Positions 24,512 through 33,674 are shown, counted from the first letter of the stretch. The stretch: 63,546 nucleotides of DNA from Streptomyces sp. ISL-36 (GCF_018614205.1 NZ_JAGGOS010000073.1:1-63546), one strand, 5' to 3'. A program made the numbers and translations. The notes: generated by a model from the letters alone, not told the origin.

Positions 24512-25899
24512 GCCGCGTCAGCAAGCCGTACGAGATCGTCGAGCGGGCCCTGGAGCTGTCCCGCGCGGACGGGTGCGTCGTCATCGCCGACGAGGAGTCC
24601 TCCGCCAATCTGCGCTGGGCCGGCAACGCGCTGACCACCAACGGTGTGACCCGTGGCCGGACCCTCACCGTCATCGCGACCGTCGACGGCGCCCAGGGCA
24701 CGGCCTCCGGTGTCGTCTCGCGCTCCGCCGTGACCGTCGACGACCTGGAGCCGCTGGTGCGGGCCGCCGAGGCCGCCGCCCGGGCCGCGGGGCCCGCCGA
24801 GGACGCCCAGCCGCTGGTGGAGGGCGTCGACGCCTCCCCCGACTTCGGGGACGCGCCGGCCGAGACGACGTCCGCCGTCTTCACCGATTTCGCGCCGACG
24901 CTCGGCGAGGCCTTCGCCAGGGCCCGCTCCGGCGGCCGAGAGCTGTACGGGTTCGCCCACCATCAGCTGACCTCGACCTATCTCGGCACCTCGACGGGTC
25001 TGCGGCTCCGGCACGACCAGCCCAACGGCACCCTGGAGCTGAACGCCAAGTCCCCCGACCGTTCCCGCTCCGCCTGGGCCGGGCGCTCCACCCGGGACTT
25101 CAAGGACGTCGACCCGGCGGCGCTCGACGCCGACCTGGCGCAGCGGCTCGGCTGGGCGGAGCGCAGGATCGAGCTGCCGGCCGGGCGGTACGAGACGCTG
25201 CTGCCGCCGACGGCCGTGGCGGACCTGCTGATCTACCAGCTGTGGTCCTCGACGGCCCGTGACGCGGTGGAGGGCCGCACGGTCTTCTCCAAGCCGGGCG
25301 GCGGGACCCGTCTCGGCGAGACGCTCTCCCCGCTGCCGCTGACGCTGCGCAGCGATCCGAACGAGCCGGGCCTGGAGTCGGCGCCGTTCGTCATCGCGCA
25401 CTCCTCGGGCGACGACTCCTCGGTCTTCGACAACGGCCTGCCGATGGCGCGGACGGACTGGGTACGGGAGGGCCGGCTCGAGCACCTGATCACGACCCGG
25501 CACACGGCGGCACTTACTCGCTTGCCCGTGGCGCCCGGCGCGGGGAACCTGATCCTGGACGGCGGTGGCGAGCGCTCACTGGAGGAGATGGTCTCCTCGA
25601 CCGAGCGCGGTCTGCTGCTGACCTGCCTCTGGTACATCCGCGAGGTCGACCCGGCGACGCTGCTGCTGACCGGGCTGACCCGGGACGGCGTCTACCTCGT
25701 CGAGAACGGCGAGGTGGTCGGCGAGGTGAACAACTTCCGGTTCAACGAGTCGCCGGTGGACCTGCTGTCGCGGGCCTCCGAGGCGGGGCGGACGGAGAAG
25801 ACGCTGCCGCGCGAGTGGAGCGACTGGTTCACGAGGGCGGCGATGCCGGCGCTGCGGGTGCCGGACTTCAACATGAGCTCGGTCAGCAAGGGCGTATGA
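24508..25899 (+). CDS. pmbA: TldE/PmbA metalloprotease partner
   Basis: A 463-residue partner of TldD. It has the same two-domain TldD/PmbA architecture but no HExxH motif, as expected of TldE, which forms the heterodimer's substrate channel without catalysis. Recognisable are 'NLRWAGNALTTNGVTRGRTLTVIA', 'GFAHHQLTSTYLGTSTGLR' and the C-terminal 'GEVVGEVNNFRFNESPVDLLSR'. GGAGG lies 7 nt before the ATG, which overlaps the tldD stop. No RiPP precursor is adjacent. Confidence 0.93.
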   Translation: MSRVSKPYEIVERALELSRADGCVVIADEESSANLRWAGNALTTNGVTRGRTLTVIATVDGAQGTASGVVSRSAVTVDDLEPLVRAAEAAARAAGPAEDAQPLVEGVDASPDFGDAPAETTSAVFTDFAPTLGEAFARARSGGRELYGFAHHQLTSTYLGTSTGLRLRHDQPNGTLELNAKSPDRSRSAWAGRSTRDFKDVDPAALDADLAQRLGWAERRIELPAGRYETLLPPTAVADLLIYQLWSSTARDAVEGRTVFSKPGGGTRLGETLSPLPLTLRSDPNEPGLESAPFVIAHSSGDDSSVFDNGLPMARTDWVREGRLEHLITTRHTAALTRLPVAPGAGNLILDGGGERSLEEMVSSTERGLLLTCLWYIREVDPATLLLTGLTRDGVYLVENGEVVGEVNNFRFNESPVDLLSRASEAGRTEKTLPREWSDWFTRAAMPALRVPDFNMSSVSKGV

Positions 25900-25953
25900 C
25901 GCGCCTAGACTGAGTGACGGCGTGACGACCACCAATCAAGGAGACCGAAGATC

Positions 25954-27225
25954 GTGACGGACATCGTCGACGAGCTGAAGTGGCGTGGGCTCTTCGCCCA
26001 GTCCACCGACGAGGACGCATTGCGCAAGGCTCTCGCGGACGGTCCCGTCACGTTCTATTGCGGTTTCGACCCGACCGCGGCCAGTCTCCACGTCGGTCAC
26101 CTGGTCCAGGTGCTCACCGTCCGCCGGCTCCAGCAGGCCGGTCACCGGCCGCTGGCGCTGGTCGGCGGGGCCACCGGTCAGATCGGTGACCCGCGGCCGA
26201 CGGCCGAGCGCACCCTGAACGACCCGGAGACGGTCGCGAACTGGGTGAACCGGCTGCGCACCCAGATCGAGCCGTTCCTCTCCTTCGAGGGGGAGAACGC
26301 GGCGGTCATGGTGAACAACCTGGACTGGACCGCCGGGATGTCGGCGATCGAGTTCCTCCGGGACATCGGCAAGCACTTCCGGGTCAACAAGATGCTGACC
26401 AAGGACTCGGTGGCCCGGCGGCTGGAGTCCGAGCAGGGCATAAGCTACACCGAGTTCAGTTACCAGCTGCTGCAGGGCATGGACTTCCTGGAGCTGTACC
26501 GCCGCTACGGCTGCGTGCTGCAGCAGGGCGGCAGCGACCAGTGGGGCAACCTCACGGCCGGCCTGGACCTGATCCACCGTCTGGAGCCGGACGCGGTCGT
26601 GCACGCGCTGGCGACGCCGCTGATGACGAAGGCGGACGGGACCAAGTTCGGCAAGACCGAGGGCGGGGCCGTCTGGCTCGACCCGGAGATGACCACGCCG
26701 TACGCGTTCTACCAGTTCTGGCTGAACGTGGACGACCGGGACATCACGAAGTACATGCGGATCCTGTCCTTCAAGTCCGTCGCGGAGCTGGAGGAGCTGG
26801 AGAAGGTCACCGCCGAGCGGCCGCAGGCCCGTACGGCTCAGCGGGCGCTGGCCGAGGAGCTGACGACGCTGGTGCACGGCGCCGAGCAGTGCGCGGCCGT
26901 CATCAACGCCTCCAAGGCGCTGTTCGGGCAGGGCGACCTGGCCGAGCTGGACGCGCCCACGCTGGCCGCCGCGCTCTCCGAGCTGCCGCACGCGCGCGTG
27001 GCGGAGCTCGGGCAGGTCGTGGACCTCTTCACCGAGGTCGGTCTTGCACCGAGCAGATCGGCGGCGCGGCGGACGGTGAAGGAGGGCGGTGCCTACGTGA
27101 ACAACGTGAAGGTCACCGCCGAGGACGCCGAGGTGTCGGCGGACGAGCTGCTGCACGGCCGCTGGCTGGTGCTGCGCCGGGGCAAGAAGAACCTGGCGGC
27201 GATCGAGGTCGGCGCCGAGGGCTGA
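25954..27225 (+). CDS. tyrS: Tyrosyl-tRNA synthetase
   Basis: A 423-residue class I synthetase charging tRNA-Tyr. The HIGH motif is H46-VG-H49, and the KMSKS equivalent is KFGKT beginning at K231. The tyrosine pocket residues are in 'YCGFDPTA' and 'YQLLQGMDFLELYRRYGCVLQQGGSDQWGN'. A C-terminal S4 RNA-binding domain starts at about residue 355 ('SRSAARRTVKEGGAYVNNVKV'). AAGGAG lies 10 nt before the GTG start. It is followed by a short repeat and a terminator. No T-box leader is visible. Confidence 0.97.
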   Translation: MTDIVDELKWRGLFAQSTDEDALRKALADGPVTFYCGFDPTAASLHVGHLVQVLTVRRLQQAGHRPLALVGGATGQIGDPRPTAERTLNDPETVANWVNRLRTQIEPFLSFEGENAAVMVNNLDWTAGMSAIEFLRDIGKHFRVNKMLTKDSVARRLESEQGISYTEFSYQLLQGMDFLELYRRYGCVLQQGGSDQWGNLTAGLDLIHRLEPDAVVHALATPLMTKADGTKFGKTEGGAVWLDPEMTTPYAFYQFWLNVDDRDITKYMRILSFKSVAELEELEKVTAERPQARTAQRALAEELTTLVHGAEQCAAVINASKALFGQGDLAELDAPTLAAALSELPHARVAELGQVVDLFTEVGLAPSRSAARRTVKEGGAYVNNVKVTAEDAEVSADELLHGRWLVLRRGKKNLAAIEVGAEG

Positions 27226-27233
27226 CGCCCGAA

Positions 27234-27305
27234 GCACGACGGCACGACGGCACGACGGCACGACAGGCACGACGGCGACAGGCAAGGGCATGACAGGCAG
27301 GACAT
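27234..27305. repeat. GCACGACG tandem repeat after tyrS
   Basis: Four near-perfect copies of an 8-bp unit (GCACGACG) start 9 nt after the tyrS stop, followed by decayed GACAGGCA copies up to the terminator. Confidence 0.75.
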
Positions 27306-27308
27306 GAC

Positions 27309-27347
27309 GGAGGCCTGGTACGCGCGTGGCGCGCGTACCGGGCCTCC
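27309..27347. terminator. Bidirectional terminator between tyrS and the GlsB-like gene
   Basis: GGAGGCC (27309-27315) and GGTACGCGC pair with GCGCGTACC and GGCCTCC (27341-27347), with one T-G wobble between the two blocks. The result is a 17-bp hairpin with a 5-nt loop. Confidence 0.88.
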
Positions 27348-27387
27348 GTTCCGCCGTCGGGGCTGTCCTCCGGGCTCCCGCCCGGTG

Positions 27388-27663
27388 TCACGCTCGCTGT
27401 CTGTTGCCTCTGATCGAGGCCCAGAGCATGTCGCCGACGCCCACCACGGCGACCGCGCCGATGAGTTGGAGCAGGTGCCGTGTCCAGTCGATTCCCTTGG
27501 TGTCGTTGACTCCGATCCAGGTCGCGACGGCATTGCCGAGCACGCTGCCGAGAATTCCGAATACGGTCGTCAGCCACAGGGGGATCTGCTGCTTCCCCGG
27601 AATGATCGCCTTGGCGATCAGGCCGAGTACCAAGCCCCAGATGATCGCCCACAACCAACTCAT
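27388..27663 (-). CDS. GlsB/YeaQ/YmgE-family stress-response membrane protein
   Basis: A 91-residue integral membrane protein with three hydrophobic helices. The N-terminus 'MSWLWAIIWGLVLGLIAKAIIPGKQ' is the family hallmark. It carries a glycine-rich second segment ('TTVFGILGSVLGNAVATWIG'). The C-terminal half is longer than the usual transglycosylase-associated members and adds a third helix ('LLQLIGAVAVVGVGDMLWASI'). GAGGAGG lies 6 nt before the ATG. It diverges from the DUF3099 gene. Confidence 0.88.
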   Translation of the reverse strand: MSWLWAIIWGLVLGLIAKAIIPGKQQIPLWLTTVFGILGSVLGNAVATWIGVNDTKGIDWTRHLLQLIGAVAVVGVGDMLWASIRGNRQRA

Positions 27664-27843
27664 GATCGCCTCCTCATGCGGCGCAATCTGCGCATGTGGC
27701 CCCAGTCTCGGCCCGACGGCGATACTGCGCATGTCGGACGGACCCATACGTGACCCGGGCTCCTCCGCCTCGTACGTCGGGCGTACCGTGGAGACAGGTC
27801 CGGATCGGGGAGTGTCCGGCGTGGACGCTGGTGGTGGATTGTG

Positions 27844-28200
27844 ATGCGGAGGCATGACGAGACCGAGGTCTTCCGGATCACCGGGGCCCGTCAGGGCCTG
27901 ACCGACGATGTGCGCGGCCGGCAGCGGCGGTACGTGATCTCGATGACGGTACGGACCCTGGCGGTGATCGCCGCGGCCACTCTGTGGAACGTCGAGCGGC
28001 ATGTGGCCATCGTGGCGCTGGTGCTCGGTGGAGTGCTGCCCTACATCGCTGTCGTCATCGCGAACGCGGGGCGGGAGAAATCGCCGTCCCTTCCCTCCAC
28101 GTTCGTACCGGCGGCGACGCATCCGGAGCTCCCTGTCGGGGAGGCCTCCACGAAGGCCCGCACGGAAGCCCACGAGGAGCATCCGTCCGGACAGAGTTGA
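27844..28200 (+). CDS. DUF3099 membrane protein
   Basis: A 118-residue protein with the DUF3099 core: 'FRITGARQGLTDDVRGRQRRYVISMTVRTLAVIAAATLW' leading into two transmembrane helices ('TLAVIAAATLW' and 'HVAIVALVLGGVLPYIAVVIANAGRE'). The tail is polar. The function is unknown. GGTGG at 27833-27837 favours ATG 27844 over GTG 27841 (spacing 6 versus 3). A hairpin terminator lies about 120 nt downstream. Confidence 0.85.
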   Translation: MRRHDETEVFRITGARQGLTDDVRGRQRRYVISMTVRTLAVIAAATLWNVERHVAIVALVLGGVLPYIAVVIANAGREKSPSLPSTFVPAATHPELPVGEASTKARTEAHEEHPSGQS

Positions 28201-28322
28201 TCATCCACGCCTTCGGAAAGCTCAAGAAAAGCTCAGATCAATCATGAAGTTCCGGTGCACCACACCCCATTCCCCGTGACATACTTCCTACGCGCTCCGC
28301 ATCCCCCGTCGGAGCGACGGAC

Positions 28323-28360
28323 CGACGCCGGGCAGCTCCCCCCGTGGCTGCTCGGCGTCG
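28323..28360 (+). terminator. Strong hairpin downstream of the DUF3099 gene
   Basis: A 14-bp stem (CGACGCCGGGCAGC with GCTGCTCGGCGTCG, one G-T pair) and a 10-nt loop are followed by CCCTTGTTGGG. It stands 122 nt after the DUF3099 stop and immediately before the start region of the next gene, so it may terminate the first transcript. Confidence 0.6.
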
Positions 28361-28381
28361 CCCTTGTTGGGACAATGAACC

Positions 28382-28612
28382 GTGATCAATCCGGTGAGCG
28401 ACGAAACCCCCATCTGTTCCGCCAAGGGCTGCCGTGCCGACGCGGTGTGGGTACTGGCGTGGAACAACCCCAAGCTGCACACCCCGGAGCGGCGCAAGAC
28501 CTGGCTCGCCTGCGAGGAGCACCGCGAGCACCTCTCGCAGTTCCTCGGGGTACGAGGATTCCTCAAGGACGTCGTCCCGCTCGCGGAGTGGGACTCAGCC
28601 GCCGATCGCTGA
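28382..28612 (+). CDS. Small conserved actinobacterial protein with Cys-rich ends
   Basis: A 76-residue soluble protein with 'ICSAKGCRADAVWVLAWNNPKLHTPERRKTWLACEEHREHL' as conserved core. The pattern C-x4-C ... C-x2-H could bind one zinc. The name 'acetone carboxylase' that I remember being attached to such proteins in databases is not supported by anything in the sequence. GTG 28382 has no ribosome site; GACAAT lies 5-10 nt upstream, so the mRNA may be leaderless (GTG 28394 is an alternative). The 3' end overlaps moaA tail-to-tail by 18 nt. Confidence 0.82.
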   Translation: MINPVSDETPICSAKGCRADAVWVLAWNNPKLHTPERRKTWLACEEHREHLSQFLGVRGFLKDVVPLAEWDSAADR

Positions 28613-29596
28613 CATCGGGCGCTCCGGCTGGAGGAAGCTCGGGTCGTCCAGACCGGAACCGGCCTTCTTCCCCCACATCGCCAGCTTCCAGATCCGGGCG
28701 ATCTCCGCGTCAGACGCCTCGCTCGGCTCCGCCGCGCGCAGCGCGGCCCGCAGATCGGTCTCCTCGGTGGCGAAGAGGCAGGTGCGGACCTGGCCGTCCG
28801 CGGTGAGGCGGGTCCGGTCGCAGGCCCGGCAGAACGGGCGGGTGACCGAGGCGATGACACCGACGGTGTGCGGTCCGCCGTCGACCACCCAGCGCTCGGC
28901 GGGTGCCGAACCGCGCTCGTCGGCGCCCTCGGCGGTCAGGGTGAAGCGGGTCCGCAGCGACTCGAGGATGTCCCCCGCGGTGATCATGCCGTCACGCTTC
29001 CAGCCGTGCTGGGCGTCGAGCGGCATCTGCTCGATGAAGCGCAGCTCGTAGGCGTTCTCCACCGCCCAGGCCAGCAGGTCGGGGGCCTCGTCGTCGTTGA
29101 GCCCGGGCATCAGGACCGCGTTGACCTTGACCGGGGTGAGGCCGGCCTCGCGGGCGGCGGCCATGCCGTCGAGGACGTCGTGGTGGCGGTCCCGGCGCGT
29201 CAGGGTCTTGAAGACGTCGGGCCGCAGGGTGTCGAGGGAGACATTGACCCGGTCGAGGCCGGCGGCCTTCAGGGCGGCCGCGGTGCGCTTGAGCCCGATG
29301 CCGTTGGTGGTCAGGGACATCTTGGGGCGGGGCTCCAGAGCCGCGCACCGCTCGACGATCCCGACCAGCCCCGGGCGGAGCAGGGGCTCGCCACCGGTGA
29401 AGCGGACCTCGGTGACGCCGAGGTCGGTGACCGCGATCCGTACCAGCCGGACGATCTCGTCGTCGGTGAGCAGATCGGGCTTGGCCAGCCACTGCAGGCC
29501 CTCCTCGGGCATGCAGTACGTACAGCGCAGGTTGCATCGGTCCGTGAGCGAAACACGCAGGTCGGTGGCGACCCGGCCGTAGGTGTCGATGAGCAC
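28595..29596 (-). CDS. moaA: GTP 3',8-cyclase MoaA
   Basis: A 333-residue radical-SAM enzyme that converts GTP to 3',8-cH2GTP in molybdenum cofactor synthesis. The radical-SAM cluster is C21-x3-C25-x2-C28 ('CNLRCTYC') and the second [4Fe-4S] cluster is C256-x2-C259-x13-C273 ('CRACDRTR ... RTC'). The C-terminal Gly-Gly needed for activity is present ('MSAIGG'). GTG 29596 is the start. It is not next to other moa genes here. The 3' end overlaps the small conserved gene by 18 nt. Confidence 0.97.
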   Translation of the reverse strand: MLIDTYGRVATDLRVSLTDRCNLRCTYCMPEEGLQWLAKPDLLTDDEIVRLVRIAVTDLGVTEVRFTGGEPLLRPGLVGIVERCAALEPRPKMSLTTNGIGLKRTAAALKAAGLDRVNVSLDTLRPDVFKTLTRRDRHHDVLDGMAAAREAGLTPVKVNAVLMPGLNDDEAPDLLAWAVENAYELRFIEQMPLDAQHGWKRDGMITAGDILESLRTRFTLTAEGADERGSAPAERWVVDGGPHTVGVIASVTRPFCRACDRTRLTADGQVRTCLFATEETDLRAALRAAEPSEASDAEIARIWKLAMWGKKAGSGLDDPSFLQPERPMSAIGG

Positions 29597-29698
29597 TGTG
29601 GGCCCCCTCCCCCATCTCGCGGATGGCGACTTGGTATGTACCCGAGCCTACGTGAGCGCGCCGACAACGAGCACGGACGATTGTCACGAGGACCGACG

Positions 29699-29730
29699 CG
29701 GCCGCGTCGTAGAACTCTACGACGCGGCCG
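29699..29730 (-). terminator. Terminator after the acetate-type symporter gene
   Basis: A perfect 15-bp inverted repeat, CGGCCGCGTCGTAGA and its complement, is separated by only 2 nt. It lies 26 nt past the symporter stop. It also lies upstream of moaA. Confidence 0.85.
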
Positions 29731-29756
29731 TCCGGCGATTGCCTACCGTATACGGT

Positions 29757-31382
29757 TCAGTGCGCTCCGACACCGGTCAGGGACTTGACCTCGAGTTCCG
29801 CGTACTTGCCCTTGTCCGGTTCCTCCTTCGACAGGAGCGAGCCGAGCCAGCCGAGCAGGAAGCCCAGCGGGATGGAGACCAGGCCCGGGTTCTCCAGGGG
29901 GAACCAGTAGAAGTCCACGGTCTTGAACATCGAGGTGGGCTTGCCGGAGACGACCGGCGAGAACAGCACCAGGACGACCGAGGAGATCAGACCGCCGTAG
30001 ATCGACCAGAGCGCGCCCTGGGTGGTGAACCGCTTCCAGAAGAGGCTGTAGAGGATCGTCGGCAGGTTGGCGGAGGCGGCGACCGCGAAGGCGAGGGCGA
30101 CCAGTCCGGCGACGTTGAGGTCGCGGGCGAGCGCGCCCAGCGCGATGGAGACGATGCCGATGAGGACGGTCGCCCAGCGGGCGGCGCGCACCTCCTCCTT
30201 CTCGGTGGCCTTTCCGCGCCGGATGACGTTGGCGTAGATGTCGTGCGCGAAGGAGGAGGACGAGGCCAGGGTCAGTCCGGCGACCACGGCGAGGATGGTG
30301 GCGAAGGCGACGGCGGAGATGACCGCGAGCAGGATCGCTCCGCCGGTCGATTCGGCGCCGCCGCCGATCTCCAGGGCCGCCAGGGGCGCGGCCGTGTTGC
30401 CCGCCTTGTTGGAGGCGACGATGTCGCTGTTCTTGAGCAGGGCCGCGGCGCCGAAGCCCAGCACGATCGTCATCAGGTAGAAGGCGCCGATGATGCCGAT
30501 GGCCCAGTTGACCGACTTCCGGGCGGCCTTGGCGGTCGGCACCGTGTAGAAGCGGATCAGGATGTGGGGCAGGCCGGCGGTGCCGAGGACGAGCGCGATA
30601 CCGAGCGAGATGAAGTCCAGTTTCGAGATGCTGGAGACGCCGTACTTGAGGCCGGGCTCCAGGAACGCCGAGCCCTTGCCGCTGTTGGTGGCCGCGGCCC
30701 CGAGCAGGTCGGAGAGGTTGAAGTTGAACTTCAGCAGGATGAGGAAGGTGATCAGGAGCGTGCCCGCGATGAGTAGGACGGCCTTGACCATCTGCACCCA
30801 GGTGGTGCCCTTCATGCCGCCGATGGTGACGTACACGATCATCAGCACGCCGACCAGGGCGACGATGGCGACCTTGCCGCCGTCGCTGGTGATGCCGAGG
30901 AGCAGCGAGACGAGCACGCCCGCGCCGGCCATCTGCGCGAGCAGGTAGAAGATCGACACGACGATGGTGGAGGTGCCGGCGGCGGTACGGACGGGGCGCT
31001 GGCGCATCCGGTAGGCGAGGACGTCGCCCATGGTGAAGCGGCCGGAGTTGCGCAGCGGCTCGGCGACCAGGAGGAGGGCGACCAGCCAGGCGACCAGGAA
31101 GCCGATCGAGTAGAGGAAGCCGTCGTAGCCGAAGAGCGCGATGGCGCCCGCGATGCCGAGGAAGGAAGCGGCGGACATGTAGTCGCCGGAGATCGCGAGG
31201 CCGTTCTGGAAGCCGGTGAACTGGCGGCCGCCGGCGTAGAAGTCGGCGGCGCTCTTGGTCTGGCGGCCCGCCCAGACGGTGATGAAGAGGGTGGCGACGA
31301 CGAACGCGCCAAAGAGGGTGATGATCAGCGGCCGGTGCTCGCTGGTCGCGTTGCCCGCCGCCAGCAGGAGGGTGCTGTTCAC
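29757..31382 (-). CDS. Cation/acetate-type symporter (SSS family, ActP/MctC-like)
   Basis: A 541-residue sodium:solute symporter with about 13 transmembrane helices. Family features include 'TKSAADFYAGGRQFTGFQNGLAISGDYMSAASFLGIAGAIALFGYDGF' near the N-terminus and 'ASSSSFAHDIYANVI'. The closest functional types transport acetate, pyruvate or propionate. The upstream DUF485 gene overlaps its GTG start by 4 nt (GTGA), the usual YjcH-ActP arrangement. Substrate is inferred from this pairing. Confidence 0.93.
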   Translation of the reverse strand: MNSTLLLAAGNATSEHRPLIITLFGAFVVATLFITVWAGRQTKSAADFYAGGRQFTGFQNGLAISGDYMSAASFLGIAGAIALFGYDGFLYSIGFLVAWLVALLLVAEPLRNSGRFTMGDVLAYRMRQRPVRTAAGTSTIVVSIFYLLAQMAGAGVLVSLLLGITSDGGKVAIVALVGVLMIVYVTIGGMKGTTWVQMVKAVLLIAGTLLITFLILLKFNFNLSDLLGAAATNSGKGSAFLEPGLKYGVSSISKLDFISLGIALVLGTAGLPHILIRFYTVPTAKAARKSVNWAIGIIGAFYLMTIVLGFGAAALLKNSDIVASNKAGNTAAPLAALEIGGGAESTGGAILLAVISAVAFATILAVVAGLTLASSSSFAHDIYANVIRRGKATEKEEVRAARWATVLIGIVSIALGALARDLNVAGLVALAFAVAASANLPTILYSLFWKRFTTQGALWSIYGGLISSVVLVLFSPVVSGKPTSMFKTVDFYWFPLENPGLVSIPLGFLLGWLGSLLSKEEPDKGKYAELEVKSLTGVGAH

Positions 31383-31753
31383 GCGTCGGCCTCCATCCGG
31401 GACTTGATGGCGTCTGCCTTCGGGTCGAGGCGGTTCGCCGCGTGCCGCGAGTAGAGCCAGGCGATGAGGAAGGTGGTGGCGAACTGGCCGAGGCCGAGGA
31501 CGAGCGCCACGTTGACGTTGCCGAAGAGCTTGGTGCCCATGAAGCCGCCCGCGTAGTTGGAGAGCAGCACGTACAGCAGGTACCAGGCGATGAAGGCGAC
31601 CGTCAGGGGGAAGGCGAAGGAGCGGTACGTGCGGCGCAGTTCGCCGAATTCCGCACTCTCCTGCACCTCGACGAAGGCCTCGGTCGTGGGCTGGACGGGA
31701 CCGGTGTCGGTCTCCGTTCCGCTTTCGGGCGGCGGCGGTGCATCGGTAGCCAC
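31379..31753 (-). CDS. DUF485 (YjcH-like) membrane protein
   Basis: A 124-residue protein with an N-terminal acidic region and two transmembrane helices ('FAFPLTVAFIAWYLLYVLLSNYA' and 'NVALVLGLGQFATTFLIAWLYSRHA'). DUF485 proteins are encoded with ActP-type symporters and are thought to assist them. GAGGAG lies about 7 nt before GTG 31753. The frame stays open upstream to 31948 but that part lacks family similarity. Confidence 0.9.
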   Translation of the reverse strand: MATDAPPPPESGTETDTGPVQPTTEAFVEVQESAEFGELRRTYRSFAFPLTVAFIAWYLLYVLLSNYAGGFMGTKLFGNVNVALVLGLGQFATTFLIAWLYSRHAANRLDPKADAIKSRMEADA

Positions 31754-32060
31754 GGAATCTCCTCGCGACGCGGGTGGGGTGGGCATGGACAAAAGGGGCC
31801 TCGCTGGGGGGTGGGGGACGGCGCTCCGGACGGGGCTCCGGACGGAGCTCCTCCCCTGCACAACGGCACGGAGGCCGGGGCGACGCGGTTCACCGCCCAC
31901 CTTTTTCTTCCCGGGGATCTTCTGGATCTTCCTCCGGATCTGCATCAAGTCCTCTCAACTCATTGAAGGGTCGGGAAGATCAGCGATAACTTCACTCGTC
32001 ATGCACCTGCCCGCGCGCAACCGGCGTTCGGGCAGTACATACGGATGATGTGGAGAACCC
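31754..32060. other. 307-bp divergent intergenic region, DUF485/symporter versus subtilase
   Basis: No gene is supported. A candidate promoter for the subtilase, TTGAAG (31963-31968), an 18-bp spacer and TAACTT (31987-31992), is the best element seen. The region also has AT-rich stretches (31890-31960) likely to contain the symporter promoter. Confidence 0.45.
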
Positions 32061-33599
32061 ATGGCTCATCTGGGATCGAGACGCGGCCGAGTACTCGCTC
32101 TGCCTGCCGGTCTCGCGCTCACGGCCTCGCTCGGCTTTCTTCCCACCGGCGCATCCGCCGCGGAACTGAGCGACGCCCCCGCGACGGCCGCCGTCTCGAC
32201 CGACGGCCCCAAGCTGTCGTACGTCGTGAACATCGAGGGAGGCCGCTGGACGGCCGCTTCGGTGAAGAAGGCGATCACCGCCGCCGGCGGCACTGTGGTC
32301 ATCTCCTATGACCAGATAGGCGTCATAGTCGTCCACTCGCAGAACCCGGAGTTCGCGAAGACGATCCGCCAGGCCCGCGGCGTGGTGTCGGCCGGTGCGA
32401 CGCGCACCGCCCCGCTCTCCGTCCAGAGCGACACCTCCGTCGGCGAGGGCGCCCAGGCGCTCACCGCGGCCGAGGCCACGGCCGCGGCGGCGGGCGCCAC
32501 CGACGGGCAGGACCCGCTGGAGCCGCTGCAGTGGGACCTCCCGGCCATCAAGGCGGACAAGGCCCACCAGAAGACGCTCGGCAGCAGCAAGGTGACGGTC
32601 GGCGTCATCGACACGGGTGTCGACGACACCCACCCGGACCTGGCGCCGAACTTCGACGCCGCCGCCTCGGCGAACTGTGTGACCGGTGCCCCGGACACCA
32701 CTCCCGGCTCGTGGCGCCCGAACCCGGGCGAGAGCGACCACGGCACGCATGTCGCCGGTACGATCGCCGCCGCCAAGAACGGCATCGGCGTCACCGGCGT
32801 CGCGCCGGGCGTGAAGGTCTCGGGCATCAAGGTGTCCACCTCCGCCGGCTTCTTCTACACCGAGGCCGTCGTCTGCGGCTTCGTGTGGGCGGCCGAGCAC
32901 GGTGTCGACATCACGAACAACAGCTACTACACCGACCCGTGGCTGTTCGCGTGCAAGAACGACGCCGACCAGAAGGCCCTGATCGAGGCGGTCACCCGTG
33001 CCACCCGCTACGCGGAGCGCAAGGGCACCGTCAACGTCGCGGCGGCCGGCAACTCCAAGATGGACCTGGCGGCGGACGAGATCACGGACGTCACCAGCCC
33101 GAACGACACCACGCCGGTGACCCGGGTCATCGACCCCCAGGAGTGCTTCGACTACCCCTCGATGCTCCCGGGCGTGGTCACGGTCTCCGCCACGGGCGCG
33201 AAGGACCTGAAGGCCTCGTACTCCAACTACGGTCTGGGGGTCGTCGACATCGCGGCGCCCGGCGGCGACCGTACCGAGTACCAGACCCCGGACGCCCCGG
33301 CGGTCAACGGCCGCATCCTGTCGACCACGGTCAACGGGGGCTACAACTACAAGGCCGGTACGTCGATGGCCGCGCCGCACACGGCCGGCGTGCTCGCGCT
33401 GCTGAAATCGACGCACCCGCACGCGAGCCCGGCGGCGCTCAAGGCGCTGCTGTACGCGCAGGCCGACGACCGCGCCTGCACGAACCCGTACGACATCGAG
33501 GGCGACGGCAAGGTCGACGCGGTGTGCGAGGGCGGCAAGAGCAAGAACGGCTTCTACGGCGCGGGCCTCATCGACGCGCTCGACGCCGTGCGGAAGTAA
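32061..33599 (+). CDS. Secreted S8-family subtilisin-like serine protease
   Basis: A 512-residue preproenzyme. A signal peptide (1-33, 'ALPAGLALTASLGFLPTGASAAE') is followed by a propeptide-like region to about 150. The S8 catalytic triad is D184 ('VIDTGVDDTHPD'), H227 ('DHGTHVAGT') and S435 ('GTSMAAPHTAGV'), with the oxyanion Asn in 'AAAGNS'. The gene encodes a compact secreted protease without C-terminal accessory domains. GGAGAA lies 6 nt before the ATG. A strong terminator follows. It diverges from the symporter operon. Confidence 0.96.
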   Translation: MAHLGSRRGRVLALPAGLALTASLGFLPTGASAAELSDAPATAAVSTDGPKLSYVVNIEGGRWTAASVKKAITAAGGTVVISYDQIGVIVVHSQNPEFAKTIRQARGVVSAGATRTAPLSVQSDTSVGEGAQALTAAEATAAAAGATDGQDPLEPLQWDLPAIKADKAHQKTLGSSKVTVGVIDTGVDDTHPDLAPNFDAAASANCVTGAPDTTPGSWRPNPGESDHGTHVAGTIAAAKNGIGVTGVAPGVKVSGIKVSTSAGFFYTEAVVCGFVWAAEHGVDITNNSYYTDPWLFACKNDADQKALIEAVTRATRYAERKGTVNVAAAGNSKMDLAADEITDVTSPNDTTPVTRVIDPQECFDYPSMLPGVVTVSATGAKDLKASYSNYGLGVVDIAAPGGDRTEYQTPDAPAVNGRILSTTVNGGYNYKAGTSMAAPHTAGVLALLKSTHPHASPAALKALLYAQADDRACTNPYDIEGDGKVDAVCEGGKSKNGFYGAGLIDALDAVRK

Positions 33600-33607
33600 C
33601 ACCGCAC

Positions 33608-33645
33608 GAAGGGCCCCGGTGTGGTGCGCCACACCGGGGTCCTTT
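33608..33645 (+). terminator. Terminator after the subtilase gene
   Basis: An 11-bp perfect core CCCCGGTGTGG / CCACACCGGGG is extended by a G-T wobble and GAAGG / CCTTT pairing. It starts 9 nt after the stop codon and ends in CCTTTC. Confidence 0.88.
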
Positions 33646-33674
33646 CGCGTGGCACTGAGTGCCATCATGCGGTC

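Noticed and set aside
31754..31948. An N-terminal extension of the DUF485 protein
   Set aside because: A well-placed GAGGAG and GTG at 31753 give the normal family length; the extension is basic and Pro-rich without similarity.
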